From Draconibacterium halophilum (GTDB lineage Bacteria; Bacteroidota; Bacteroidia; Bacteroidales; Prolixibacteraceae), in the NCBI RefSeq assembly GCF_010448835.1, contig NZ_CP048409.1:4195501-4259500 (forward strand): 64,000 bases of DNA, given 5' to 3'. Both the position numbers and the translations under genes were made by a program. Below the pieces are notes generated by a model. That model searched no databases. It saw only the letters and a list, made by a program, of their open reading frames with translations, and was not told where the DNA came from. Shown one piece after another: positions 47,901 through 57,000 of the stretch (positions within the stretch are counted from its first letter, which is position 1; each line of letters begins with the position of its first letter).

Positions 47901-49227
47901 GTTTATCAACATAATAAATCTGGCTTCCATCCGCTGACCATCTAGGTTGCATTGCCTGGTTATCATGTAAAACTTTAGCAGCCTGTCCTCCTTTCGAAGG
48001 TAAAGTATACAATCCAAATTCCAGCCTAGAAGCAATTAATGCTCCTATTTTACTATCAGGTGTCCATCCTGCAAGTAGCCTTACTTCTTCAGTCCCAATT
48101 GGAGCTTCAATGCGTACTATTTTATTACTATTATTATCTGTTTCTGAGAAAGGGACAATAAGTATTTGTTTGCCAAGAGAATAATCTAAAAATGCGATCA
48201 TTCTCCCATCAGGAGACCAGACAGGGCTGGAAGCTTTACCAGCATCTGCCAGTTTATGAGGGGTGCCTCCTTTAGCACTTACTACCCATAGACCCAAATC
48301 ACCAGTACCAATTCCTTTATTTTTATCTTTGACATAAGCAATATATCTTCCATCGGGCGAAAAAGCAGGTTCGCGAGCTTCCATATCTGCAAGTTGTTCT
48401 GGTGAATTAGCTCCAATATCCAGTGAAAAGATATGCTGTTTATTCTCTTCTATTGCCGAGAAAGCAATTTTATTTGCATCGGGCGATAAACTAATTCGGT
48501 AATTTACGACACGTACATCACGGTAGTTTTCTATAATTTTTTTGGGGGTTCCTCCAACGGATGGCACCATGAAAATACTTTGGTTTTTCACATATTCTCC
48601 ATTTTCATTATGTTTTGGATAGTCATTAAAAGCAATCCATTTACCATCCCGCGACCAATCCAATCCCGACCATTCCACTTCAATTCCATTCGTGTTCACC
48701 TGCACAGGAGTTCCCGGAATATTAGGCCCCAGATTTCCTGAAATTGGTGTTATCCAAATTTTTTTATCCGAAACATGTGCAAGCTTTTTACCATCGGGCG
48801 ACAACTTAACCGACCACGAAAGCTTTGTTGGAATTTTAATTTTTGTAAATTTTGGATGCGGAGGAGTTTCTATTGCAACTTTCTCAACCTTAATCAACTT
48901 ATTCAGCCTTTCCCTCGCTATTGCAACTTCCTGTTTCTCGCTCGGAAAATTATTAACCAATTGCTGATAGGCTTTTAAAGCTTCCTGGTTTCCCAGTTTT
49001 TCGTAACATAAGCCAACATGCAAAAGTGCTTTTGCCCGTAATGAATTACCAGCTTCCGAATTATCAGCAACTTGCTTATAAAGATTAATGGCATCTAAGA
49101 GTTCGCCTACTCCCTCTTCTTTAACCAAAGCTTTCTGGTAGGTTTGTTCAGGATTTTGAGAAAAGACATTGCATTGGCTTCCGAAAACGAAAGACATAAT
49201 AATCAGAATAGTGATAATTGGTTTCAT
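44923..49227 (-). CDS. Giant periplasmic PD40/TolB-like propeller protein with TPRs
   Basis: 1434 residues from ATG 49227, chosen since it is followed by a signal sequence (ITILIIMSFVFGSQCNVFS) and preceded by AGGAAATT; the frame is open to 49329. TPR-like units lie at about 30-110 (LHVGLCYEKLGNQEALKAY) and about 770-850 (YYIGQSWFKLGKYDKALSTF). Two blocks of PD40 blades hold roughly 20 copies of the type SPDGKKLAHV, SRDGKWIAF, SPDGRMIAF, SPDGKWLSYL. It probably acts as a binding or sensing scaffold at the inner or outer membrane. It shares an operon with a histidine kinase and OmpR regulator and may be their sensory partner or target. Confidence 0.85.
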   Translation of the reverse strand: MKPIITILIIMSFVFGSQCNVFSQNPEQTYQKALVKEEGVGELLDAINLYKQVADNSEAGNSLRAKALLHVGLCYEKLGNQEALKAYQQLVNNFPSEKQEVAIARERLNKLIKVEKVAIETPPHPKFTKIKIPTKLSWSVKLSPDGKKLAHVSDKKIWITPISGNLGPNIPGTPVQVNTNGIEVEWSGLDWSRDGKWIAFNDYPKHNENGEYVKNQSIFMVPSVGGTPKKIIENYRDVRVVNYRISLSPDANKIAFSAIEENKQHIFSLDIGANSPEQLADMEAREPAFSPDGRYIAYVKDKNKGIGTGDLGLWVVSAKGGTPHKLADAGKASSPVWSPDGRMIAFLDYSLGKQILIVPFSETDNNSNKIVRIEAPIGTEEVRLLAGWTPDSKIGALIASRLEFGLYTLPSKGGQAAKVLHDNQAMQPRWSADGSQIYYVDKPKEGERRDYRRFLASIPSEGGKGKPLQANIEGKSIKQFAFQSGNRVSPDGKWIVTSTWIPKKDTNSVNVHWPTSKIWKVSIAGEDAIQITNTPGNFADMSPCWSSNGKKIAFVRFQLVKGKNDIFGGTPKIYSISSSGGEPELLVSISGKYVNSLIWSPDGKRLAYLTKEINQPHTKNLNIYDFEKKESRIISDVQAGTVNNEMAWSPDSKRIAFNDAEGKVIKIMHVDDGSIEDINTGLIDVNIYHLDWSPDGKRFVFGGFKGGQAEFWFLEDFLPLEKLAQNNEKEAAILQKQAEKCVKEGNKFFDQWEYDNAIKQYESAIKIAPNSLFAQNAQYYIGQSWFKLGKYDKALSTFKKLIKENLKSNIVPVTELMIEQVEHVMENNKQVVVPEITGDKSTIVDPITGITYKRIKTFAGKNDLIKHTGGFNLSPDARFVVLENKVVPLDGSEPFDLVNMDALRAVYSPMMNKACFYADSAIWVVPVSPLTGKVNGKPKKLLEGSYTYQHVASWSPDGEKIAFVRRDDIVASDIWTLSVDDGKLDSVTNQLGVEHSPAWAPDGSGIAFRKDNEIWLAPTNGDEKRMVLANGGYPIWAPDSKWLFHSNWENHHLFSMGLNKNLKFDIPKHVGKLIGFSATGKKILLYRSSFFDNWGLKVVSVLGGPSFKPALNSPVYDSWWSNDGNYILTQGDDENGDMQFRIVPLTGGNYVAIKIDVDIEGKPFPFTFSPDFTQLAFSVNRDDGSKDIYVVPFSIKEYRTQGKARLVFSEWTGGAYNVTFNWSKDGSKIALIHKGDIWNVPLDGGKPKQLTNTPEKERWVSWTPDGNLIGYIIPRGSKRELYIIPADGGSPKILHKDFTTWNWSHDSKRAAILSQNKIQLLNISNAKILKNIVNIKDLGLTDTSSPQYSPDGKSIAFIGSKKDDTSIYIYSLEKKSQTRLAFDVLDDYKYGLRWSPDGKWLSYLTYEQEKVRPEGTLWEADFDEVKEKLINQNE

Positions 49228-49252
49228 TTTAATTTCCTCCGAATTAAGTTTA

Positions 49253-49270
49253 ACTACGTAGTCAAAATTA
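49253..49270 (-). promoter_or_regulatory. Bacteroidota -7 element with adjoining palindrome
   Basis: On the minus strand TAATTTTG (49270-49263) fits the Bacteroidota -7 consensus TAnnTTTG, 36 bases before the ATG at 49227. It runs directly into the perfect palindrome actacgtagt (49253-49262), which would cover the transcription start. This layout suits repressor binding. The -33 part is not clear. Confidence 0.5.
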
Positions 49271-49690
49271 CTTCGTTGCAAAATGCACAGTGTCACACGA
49301 AAGTATGGGTTTTGTAAAAATTGTGTCATGAGGATAACAAAACCAGTTTACACAAAAAAATCAGAGATATAAAGATGTAGTTGTTTGTTATGCAGTTTCC
49401 CAGCATATTGAAATTAGAGAAGTTGCGGACACTTCTACATCTTAAATTGGAAAACCTAAGTTTGGTGGTAACGACCACCTTTCTTTCTTAGCCTTAATTA
49501 ACCTTCAATTTATCTAATAACCTGACAGAACTTGCAACCCATGTAACTCCTTGAATTTCTTTGAACTACCATTCATTTCTCATGAATTTATAACAAAATC
49601 GATGGTTTATTATAAATTGTTGCAACCCTGACTTCTGTAAGACTGAATTATGTAATTCGTTATTATGCAAGGGTTTGAAACATTTGTAAA
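49271..49690. other. Intergenic stretch without a gene
   Basis: Between the PD40 operon promoter and the tRNA. The part 49660-49696 is similar to the upstream flank of the module copies (gggtttgaaacatttg, then an A-run). No other structure is seen. Confidence 0.4.
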
Positions 49691-49696
49691 TGAAAA

Positions 49697-49723
49697 AAGG
49701 TCGCCAAAATTGACAACCTTTTT
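49697..49723 (-). terminator. Terminator of tRNA-Asn
   Basis: Stem aaggttgtc/ggcgacctt (with G:U) on the minus strand, followed by a U-run, 8 bases after the tRNA 3' end. Confidence 0.8.
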
Positions 49724-49730
49724 TGAGGTG

Positions 49731-49804
49731 CTCCCCAGGTTGGACTTGAACCAACGACCTACGGATTAACAGTCCGCCGCTCTAACCAACTGAGCTACTG
49801 GGGA
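49731..49804 (-). tRNA. tRNA-Asn (anticodon GTT)
   Basis: The reverse strand folds as a full cloverleaf: acceptor TCCCCAG with CTGGGGA, D arm TAGCTCAGTTGGTTAGAGC, anticodon loop CTGTTAA (anticodon GUU), T arm GTTGGTTCAAGTCCAAC, discriminator G. CCA is not encoded. No second tRNA nearby. Confidence 0.97.
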
Positions 49805-50009
49805 AGATTAATTCCCTTCTGTGAGAACGTTTGCTTTTCAAAAGCGATGCAAAAGTAATAGCTTTTATTAAAAGTCAAAACTTTTATTCAAAAAAAATCA
49901 ATTTTAAAATCGATTCCCCATCGAAGGAAATTATTCAAAAAATTCAAACCATATTCTACTTTTATTGTTATACAGGCAGTTATTAAATACAAATATTTAA
50001 AATAGAGAA

Positions 50010-50486
50010 ATGAAAAAAATTACACAACTTTTATCCGCTGCCTTTATTTTTGGCATAATTACACTTTCAAGTTATCAGGCTAAAGCACATTGCGAAATTC
50101 CGTGTGGAATTTATGGCGACTCGGTACGCATTGCCCTGTTATACGAACACATTGAAACCATTGAGAAATCGATGAATCAGATCAACGAATTATCGAAATC
50201 AGACAGCCCCGATTACAATCAATTGGTTCGCTGGGTGATGAACAAAGAAGAGCATGCCAAAGAAATGCAGGAAATTGTAAGCCAGTATTTTTTGCACCAG
50301 CGGGTTAAAATTGCCTCATCGGCCGACGAGGCAGCTTATAGAAAATATGTAAAACAACTGGAACTGTTACATCACATTTCGGTATTTGCCATGAAAAGCA
50401 AACAAAGCACCGATTTAAGTATTATTGATACACTTCGCGAAAAGCTTCATCTTTTCGAGCATGCCTATTTTGGCGACGACCATTAA
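50010..50486 (+). CDS. sodN: Exported nickel superoxide dismutase
   Basis: 158 residues. A Sec signal ends AKA before His27. The mature protein would start HCEIPCGIYGD, which fits the nickel hook HCxxPCGxY of Ni-SOD: His1, Cys2 and Cys6 bind nickel, with Pro5, Gly7 and Tyr9 in the normal places. The rest is a four-helix bundle of usual size. In Streptomyces the N-terminus is freed by a special protease; here a signal peptidase would do it. Dismutation of superoxide would take place in the periplasm. It has its own terminator and stands alone. Confidence 0.93.
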   Translation: MKKITQLLSAAFIFGIITLSSYQAKAHCEIPCGIYGDSVRIALLYEHIETIEKSMNQINELSKSDSPDYNQLVRWVMNKEEHAKEMQEIVSQYFLHQRVKIASSADEAAYRKYVKQLELLHHISVFAMKSKQSTDLSIIDTLREKLHLFEHAYFGDDH

Positions 50487-50511
50487 AAATTTCAATAACA
50501 ATACATAAAGA

Positions 50512-50538
50512 AAGGGCCTTAATTTAAGGTCCTTTTTT
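50512..50538 (+). terminator. Terminator of sodN
   Basis: Stem aagggcctt with aaggtcctt (50512-50520, 50526-50534), loop aattt, then T-run. Confidence 0.8.
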
Positions 50539-50685
50539 GTAGTTACTATTCAATACAAATCGTCTTTAGAAGGAATTATGCTGTCGGCTTCCATCGGTGA
50601 ATTAACAATCGGCTGTCAACTGTTTCGTTTGTTTAAGCAAATCAACTGGCATTTAATCCTTATTTTAGCCTAAAAAATAAAACGT

Positions 50686-52107
50686 ATGATCCCAAAAATA
50701 TCCATTGCCTCCACAATAGCAGAAAACAATTCATTGGCCTGTTTATCCACCAATTTAAAAGAAGTTTCGAGCCAACTCACAGAAACAGAAACAACTTTCC
50801 TGAAAAAGAAATTTGAAAAAGAAGATGCCTGTACGATTAGCCGTTATCCACATTTGCTCTTTTTTGGCAAAATAAAAACCGACAAAGAACACTACCAACA
50901 GGCTGAAATGGCAAGGGTGGCCGGTACAAAACTTTACGATGAATTAAAATCGTCAGGTGAAACTTCCGTTCAACTGACAAATTTCTGTAGTATAAATTTG
51001 TTGCCAGCATTTCTCGAAGGGTTGCTGCTTAACACTTATACTTTCGACAAATACAAAAAAGAGAAAGAGACATTTTTGCTTGAGAATATTTTAATCGTTG
51101 ACGAAAAAATCAATACTGAAAAAATCAACGAAATTGTAAATACTACAAAAGCAACTTTTGTAGCCCGCGACCTAGTTAACGAGCCACTCTCATTTCTCAC
51201 AGCAAGTCAGTTATCAAAAGAAATTGAAAAGCTGAGTAACGAAGCCGGTTTCACTCTTGAAGTCTTTAACAAGAAAAAAATTGAAATCCTGAAAATGGGA
51301 GGTCTGCTTGCGGTGAACAAAGGAAGTATCGATCCGCCTACTTTTAACATCCTCGAGTGGAAACCAGAAAATGCAATTAATAAAAAACCAATTGTTTTTG
51401 TGGGAAAGGGTGTTGTATACGACACAGGCGGGCTGAGTTTAAAACCCACTCCAAATTCCATGGATTACATGAAATCAGACATGGGCGGAGCTGCCACAAT
51501 TGTAGCAGCAATTTATGCGGCCGCATTAAATAAACTTCCGCTTCATATTGTTGGGTTGGTTCCTGCCACCGATAATCGACCAGACGGGAATGCCTACGTG
51601 CCCGGCGATATCATAAAAATGTTCGACGGAACAACCGTTGAGATAAAAAATACCGATGCCGAAGGTCGGTTAATTCTTGCCGACGCATTAAGCTATGCAA
51701 AAAAATACAAGCCACAACTGGTAATTGATTGTGCCACATTAACCGGCTCGGCCGATATTATTACCGGACCACACGCAGCGGTGGTAATGGGTAATACTGC
51801 CAAAAACGTGGAGCGATTAAAACAATCGGGATTAAACACCTACGAACGGCTGATAGAAGTTCCATTGTGGGAGGAATATGCAGTACCATTAAAATCTCCA
51901 ATTGCCGACCTGAACAACCTTGGCACCCGCGAAGGGCAAACAACAATAGCCGGAAAGTTTCTGGAACATTTTACCGATTACAACTGGATTCATGTTGATA
52001 TGGCTGGAACAGCTTTCAGAAAAGAAAAAGATGCATACCGCCCTGCCGGAGGTACGGGTTACGGAACCCGTTTACTCTACAATTTTCTGAAATCGCATAT
52101 TCAGTAA
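50686..52107 (+). CDS. Leucyl aminopeptidase (M17)
   Basis: 473 residues. The C-terminal catalytic domain has VGKGVVYDTGGLSLKP, MGGAATIVAAI, and NTDAEGRLILADALSYA, which hold the two-metal site (Lys, Asp, Asp, Glu) and the arginine. The N-terminal part is the normal M17 lead domain. It removes N-terminal residues from peptides in the cytosol as a hexamer. There is no signal peptide. It is not in an operon; the next gene is 121 bases away with its own -7 element. Confidence 0.9.
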   Translation: MIPKISIASTIAENNSLACLSTNLKEVSSQLTETETTFLKKKFEKEDACTISRYPHLLFFGKIKTDKEHYQQAEMARVAGTKLYDELKSSGETSVQLTNFCSINLLPAFLEGLLLNTYTFDKYKKEKETFLLENILIVDEKINTEKINEIVNTTKATFVARDLVNEPLSFLTASQLSKEIEKLSNEAGFTLEVFNKKKIEILKMGGLLAVNKGSIDPPTFNILEWKPENAINKKPIVFVGKGVVYDTGGLSLKPTPNSMDYMKSDMGGAATIVAAIYAAALNKLPLHIVGLVPATDNRPDGNAYVPGDIIKMFDGTTVEIKNTDAEGRLILADALSYAKKYKPQLVIDCATLTGSADIITGPHAAVVMGNTAKNVERLKQSGLNTYERLIEVPLWEEYAVPLKSPIADLNNLGTREGQTTIAGKFLEHFTDYNWIHVDMAGTAFRKEKDAYRPAGGTGYGTRLLYNFLKSHIQ

Positions 52108-52180
52108 ATCAAGGTATATTCCCGTCAAATCAATTTGCATCTGCCACTAACGCAACCATGCTCAATTCAATTAAATAAAT

Positions 52181-52188
52181 TAACTTTG
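52181..52188 (+). promoter_or_regulatory. Bacteroidota -7 element before pdxA
   Basis: TAACTTTG matches TAnnTTTG exactly, 41 bases before the pdxA start. The -33 region (cAATTCAAttaaat) is weak. Confidence 0.5.
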
Positions 52189-52228
52189 CATCGCAAAAAA
52201 AAGGGCAAATTATCTGAAACAAAATATA

Positions 52229-53338
52229 ATGACTAAACAAAATACAATACGAATTGGAATCACGCACGGAGATATTAACGGAATTGGCTATGAAGTAATT
52301 TTAAAAACACTTTCCGATCCGCGTATACTCGAAATGTGCACCCCTATTGTTTATGGCTCACCCAAAGTAGCAGCCTATCATCGAAAAGCATTAAACATAA
52401 ACGACGTTAGTTTTAATCATATTCGCAACACAAAAGAATTATTACACAAAAAAGCAAACATTATTAACTGTGTTGACGAGAATGTTCGCGTAGAGCTGGG
52501 CAAGTCAACCAACGAAGCCGGAATTTCATCTTTTGATGCATTAGACCGCGCTACAAGCGATCTGCAAAAAGGGCACATCGATGCATTGATTACTGCACCG
52601 ATCAACAAAGACAATATTCAAAGCGAAGAATTTAACTTCCCGGGACACACCGAGTTTCTGGCGCAAAAATTCGAAACAAAAGACTACGCGATGTTGATGG
52701 TAAGCGAATCGCTGAAAATTGGTGTGGTAACAACCCATATTCCAATTTCTAAAGTGTCGGAAAGTTTGAATAAAGATACCATCCTTTCTAAAATCAGGAT
52801 CATTGCCAAATCGCTGCAGCAAGATTTTGCCATTACCAAACCGCGAATTGCAGTTTTTGGTTTGAATCCACATGCCGGCGATAATGGGTTGATCGGAACT
52901 GAAGACAAAGAAATAATTCTTCCGGCCGTTATTCAGGCTAAAAAAGAAGGCATTATGGCATTGGGTCCCTACCCTGCCGATGGTTTCTTTGGATCAGAAG
53001 ACTACCGAAAATTTGATGCGATACTGGCCATGTATCACGACCAGGGATTAATACCTTTTAAACTGGCTTCGTTCGAGCGCGGAGTAAACTACACTGCAGG
53101 ACTACCTGCAATACGTACGTCGCCGGCCCATGGCACAGCCTATGCAATTGCCGGAGAAGGAAAAGCATCTCCTGAATCATTCCGCCAGGCTTTGTACCTT
53201 GCTATCGATATTCATAAAAACCGAAGTATTTACAGCGAGATCAGCAAAAACCCGCTGAAAAGATATGACATTAACCCCAATCAGGTTGATGAAAGTGTTG
53301 ATATTGAAGCTTCGGATGAGGAAGAAGATACATTATAA
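52229..53338 (+). CDS. pdxA: 4-hydroxythreonine-4-phosphate dehydrogenase PdxA
   Basis: 369 residues. It oxidises 4-phosphohydroxy-threonine in vitamin B6 synthesis. Motifs are GITHGDINGIGYEVI, TAPINKDNI, FPGHTEFLA, FGLNPHAGDNG, YHDQGLIPFK and RTSPAHGTAYAIAG. The three metal His (GHTE, YHDQ or NPHAG, SPAHG) are in place. The C-terminal extension (ESVDIEASDEEEDTL) is acidic. The order pdxA-ruvA-sprA, with 12 bases between pdxA and ruvA, makes one transcript likely. Confidence 0.95.
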   Translation: MTKQNTIRIGITHGDINGIGYEVILKTLSDPRILEMCTPIVYGSPKVAAYHRKALNINDVSFNHIRNTKELLHKKANIINCVDENVRVELGKSTNEAGISSFDALDRATSDLQKGHIDALITAPINKDNIQSEEFNFPGHTEFLAQKFETKDYAMLMVSESLKIGVVTTHIPISKVSESLNKDTILSKIRIIAKSLQQDFAITKPRIAVFGLNPHAGDNGLIGTEDKEIILPAVIQAKKEGIMALGPYPADGFFGSEDYRKFDAILAMYHDQGLIPFKLASFERGVNYTAGLPAIRTSPAHGTAYAIAGEGKASPESFRQALYLAIDIHKNRSIYSEISKNPLKRYDINPNQVDESVDIEASDEEEDTL

Positions 53339-53350
53339 AATTGCTTTGCC

Positions 53351-53932
53351 ATGTACGAATTCATTAAGGGTAACATTACCGAAATAAGTGCTACTAATGT
53401 TATTGTAGAAACTTCTGGCGTTGGTTACTTCGTTCATATTTCATTAAACTCTTACAGTGCCCTCAACGGTAAAAAAGAAGTTAAAGTTTTTTTGCACCAG
53501 GTAGTCCGCGAAGATGCCCATACACTTTATGGTTTTGCTACTACCACTGAACGCGAATTATTTCGCAACCTCATTTCGGTGAACGGGGTGGGTGCCAACA
53601 CGGCAATTATGATGCTTTCGTCGCTTGATCCTGATGAATTAAAAGCTGCTGTAACAACCGAAAATGTAGCTGTTCTTAAAGCAGTAAAAGGTATTGGTGC
53701 AAAAACGGCACAGCGTATCATAATCGACCTAAAAGATAAACTCGGAAAAATACCGGATTCGGGGCAAATTTTAACTGTTGCAGACAATACTATCAGGAAT
53801 GAATCGTTATCTGCATTAGTCATGCTTGGTTTTGTGAAGAAAGATGCAGAGAAGACAGTATCGAAGATACTTCAAGAACAACCTGGAGCAAGCGTTGAGA
53901 GCGTAATAAAACAAGCATTAAAAAGGTTATAA
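53351..53932 (+). CDS. ruvA: Holliday junction DNA helicase subunit RuvA
   Basis: 193 residues. N-terminal OB fold (MYEFIKGNITEISATNVIVETSGVGYFVHI), two helix-hairpin-helix motifs (LISVNGVGANTAIMML, VKGIGAKTAQRIIIDLKDKL), and a short C-terminal RuvB-binding domain. It binds branched DNA and guides RuvB. Normal length. Confidence 0.95.
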   Translation: MYEFIKGNITEISATNVIVETSGVGYFVHISLNSYSALNGKKEVKVFLHQVVREDAHTLYGFATTTERELFRNLISVNGVGANTAIMMLSSLDPDELKAAVTTENVAVLKAVKGIGAKTAQRIIIDLKDKLGKIPDSGQILTVADNTIRNESLSALVMLGFVKKDAEKTVSKILQEQPGASVESVIKQALKRL

Positions 53933-54017
53933 ATTTACCATTTTCGAAAAGAAAAAACCTGACGTGAAGTAGCAACCATTTTTTTCGAAAAGCCTTTGTT
54001 GTAGTAATTTTAATGAA

Positions 54018-57000
54018 ATGACACTTAGCCGAAGTTTACCTAAAATATTCTTCATTTTAATTGTATTTTTTGCCCTTTCAGTTCCTTTTAAAGGAGAGGC
54101 TCAGGAATTGCCTGAAATAGATACAACGGGCACATTGCCCTACCCTTTCGAGGACCAACCTGCCTTTGGATATCCTACCCAGGATTCCTCAAAATTATAC
54201 CTAAGCAAACCCAACAATATTAAATACGAAATTGAGTACGACCCCATAACAGGCCAGTACGTTTTTTACGAAAAAGTGGGATCGCTGAATTATCGTCTGC
54301 CACAAAGTATGTCGCTCGACGATTATTTGGAGTACGATTTCGATAAATCAATACAGGACTACTGGCGATCGAGAACACAACAGGAATCGATTGACGCACG
54401 CGGAGGGCTGCTCCCCAAACTTACAATCGGCAGCGAGGCATTTAACCGTATTTTTGGAGGCAATACCATCAATATTCAGCCTCAGGGTTATGTTGAAGTA
54501 AGCTTTGGTTACCAGGTAAACAAGACCGAAAACCCATCTATTCCTGAACGTTTACGAAAAGTTCCCACCTTCGATTTCGACGAGAAGATTCAGATGAACG
54601 TTACCGGCCAGATCGGTACAAAAATGAATATGCGGGTAAACTACAACACCGAGGCTACTTTTGATTACGAAAACAAAATGAACCTCGAATACACCGGCGA
54701 CGAAGACGAGATTCTGAAACGTATTGAAGCCGGTAATGTGTCGTTACCTTTAAATGGTTCGTTAATAACCGGCGCCTCAAACCTGTTTGGGGTAAAAGCC
54801 GAAATGCAATTCGGGAAACTTACGGTAACCACACTGTTCTCGCAACACCGTGGCGAATCAAAAACGGTAGAAACTGAAGGTGGTGCACAGGTGGCAACAT
54901 TCGATATTTCGGCTGCCAACTACGATGCCAACCGTCACTTTTTCCTGGCGCAATATTTCCGCGATAATTATAATGAGTGGTTAAAAAGTACAGCTGTTCC
55001 GCGTTCTCCCATCACCATTAACAAAGTGGAAGTTTGGGTAACCAACAAATCGAATGACTTTGATGACTCGAGGAATATACTTGCCTTTCAGGATCTGGCA
55101 GAACACGATCCACACATTTACAACAATATTCCGCAGTTTCAGGCAAATAATGGGCTGCCTTTCCCTCAGAGTGTATTCCCCGGCAACCAGGCTAATGGCC
55201 TTTACAACGAAATGAGGACAACCTACAGCGATGTGCGTCAGGTTCAGAATATTTCAAGTGTAATGGCTCAATTCGGTCGGGACTTTGTTGGCGGTACTGA
55301 TTTTGAAAAAATTGAGCAGGCACGAAAACTAAACGAATCAGAATATACCATAAATCAGCAACTGGGTTATATCTCCCTAAACAGTGCATTGAACACTGAT
55401 GAAGTGCTGGCAGTAGCCTTTAACTTTACATACAACGGTCAAACATTTCAGGTAGGAGAATTCTCAACCGATGGTATTGATGCACCGAAAACGCTCTTTA
55501 TGAAGCTGTTGAAAGGCACCAACTTGTCGCCGGGAAAACCAACCTGGAACCTGATGATGAAAAACATTTATAACCTGAATGCTTATCAGCTGACCAGCGA
55601 CGATTTTGAATTGAATGTGGTATACCAGAACGATTCAACAGGAACTTACATCAACTACCTGCCCGCATCGCGAATTGAAGGACATATTCTTCTGGAGGTA
55701 ATGCGGCTGGACATGCTTAACTCGCAACTCGACCCAACAAAAGACGGGGTGTTCGACTACGTTAATGGCATTACGGTGAATTCCAATACCGGGCGTATTA
55801 TTTTCCCTGTTGTTGAACCTTTTGGTAGTCACCTGGCCGATTCAATACAAGACCCGTCGTATATTGAACAATTCACATTCCAAACGCTATACGATTCTAC
55901 ACAGGTAAAAGCAGAACAAGATGCTGAACACAATAAGTACAGGCTTACCGGAAGTTACAAAGGTTCTTCAAGTTCCGATATCGCACTGGGAGCTTTAAAC
56001 CTTACACAAGGTTCGGTAAAAGTTACTGCCGGCGGACAGGTACTTACCGAGAATGTTGATTACACCGTAGACTACACACTGGGTAGGGTTAAAATTATAA
56101 ATCAGGCACTGCTCGAAGCCGGAACTCCAATTCAGGTTTCTACCGAAAGCGAAGACCTGTTTACCATGCAGCGAAAAACCTTAATGGGAACGCATGCCAA
56201 CTATGCTTTCTCCGATAATTTTAACATAGGGGCAACCGCCTTGTGGATGAACGAGCGCCCGCTAACAGAAAAAGTGGATTATGGCGATGACCCTATTTCG
56301 AACCTGATGTATGGACTTGATGCCCGCTACAACACCGAAGCGCCTTTTATTACCAAAGCACTGGATGCCTTACCGTTTTATTCGACCAATGCGGCATCGT
56401 CAATCGATGTGGAAGCAGAATTTGCACAACTGGTACCGGGAAGTTCAAAATCGATTGACGGAGCAGTTTATGTTGATGATTTTGAAGCGACCAAAACAGC
56501 TATCGATATGCGTACCCGCTCGTCGTGGATGCTGGCCAGTACGCCACAGTTCCAGAATAACATGTTTCCGGAAGCCAACCTGAGTAATTCGCTCGAATAT
56601 GGTATAAACCGTGCAAAGATTGCGTGGTACAATATTGATCCTTTGTTCCTGAGAAATAACTCTCTAACACCCGACTATATTAAAAATAACAGAGAATTAC
56701 AATCGAACCACCTTGTACGTGAGGTGTTTGAGCAAGAGATATTCCCTGAACGTGAATTTACCACGGGTGAACCAACAAATATTGCGGTGCTTGATTTGGC
56801 CTATTACCCAACTGAACGGGGCCCGTATAACTACGATACCGGCAACTCCAATTTCTCGGCCGGGGTAAATGCCGATGGTTCGCTGCGCGATCCAGAGTCA
56901 CGATGGGGTGGTATTATGCGTGAAATTCAAACCAGCGATTTTGAGAATGCCAATATCGAGTACATTGAATTCTGGATGATGGATCCGTTTGTTAACGACA

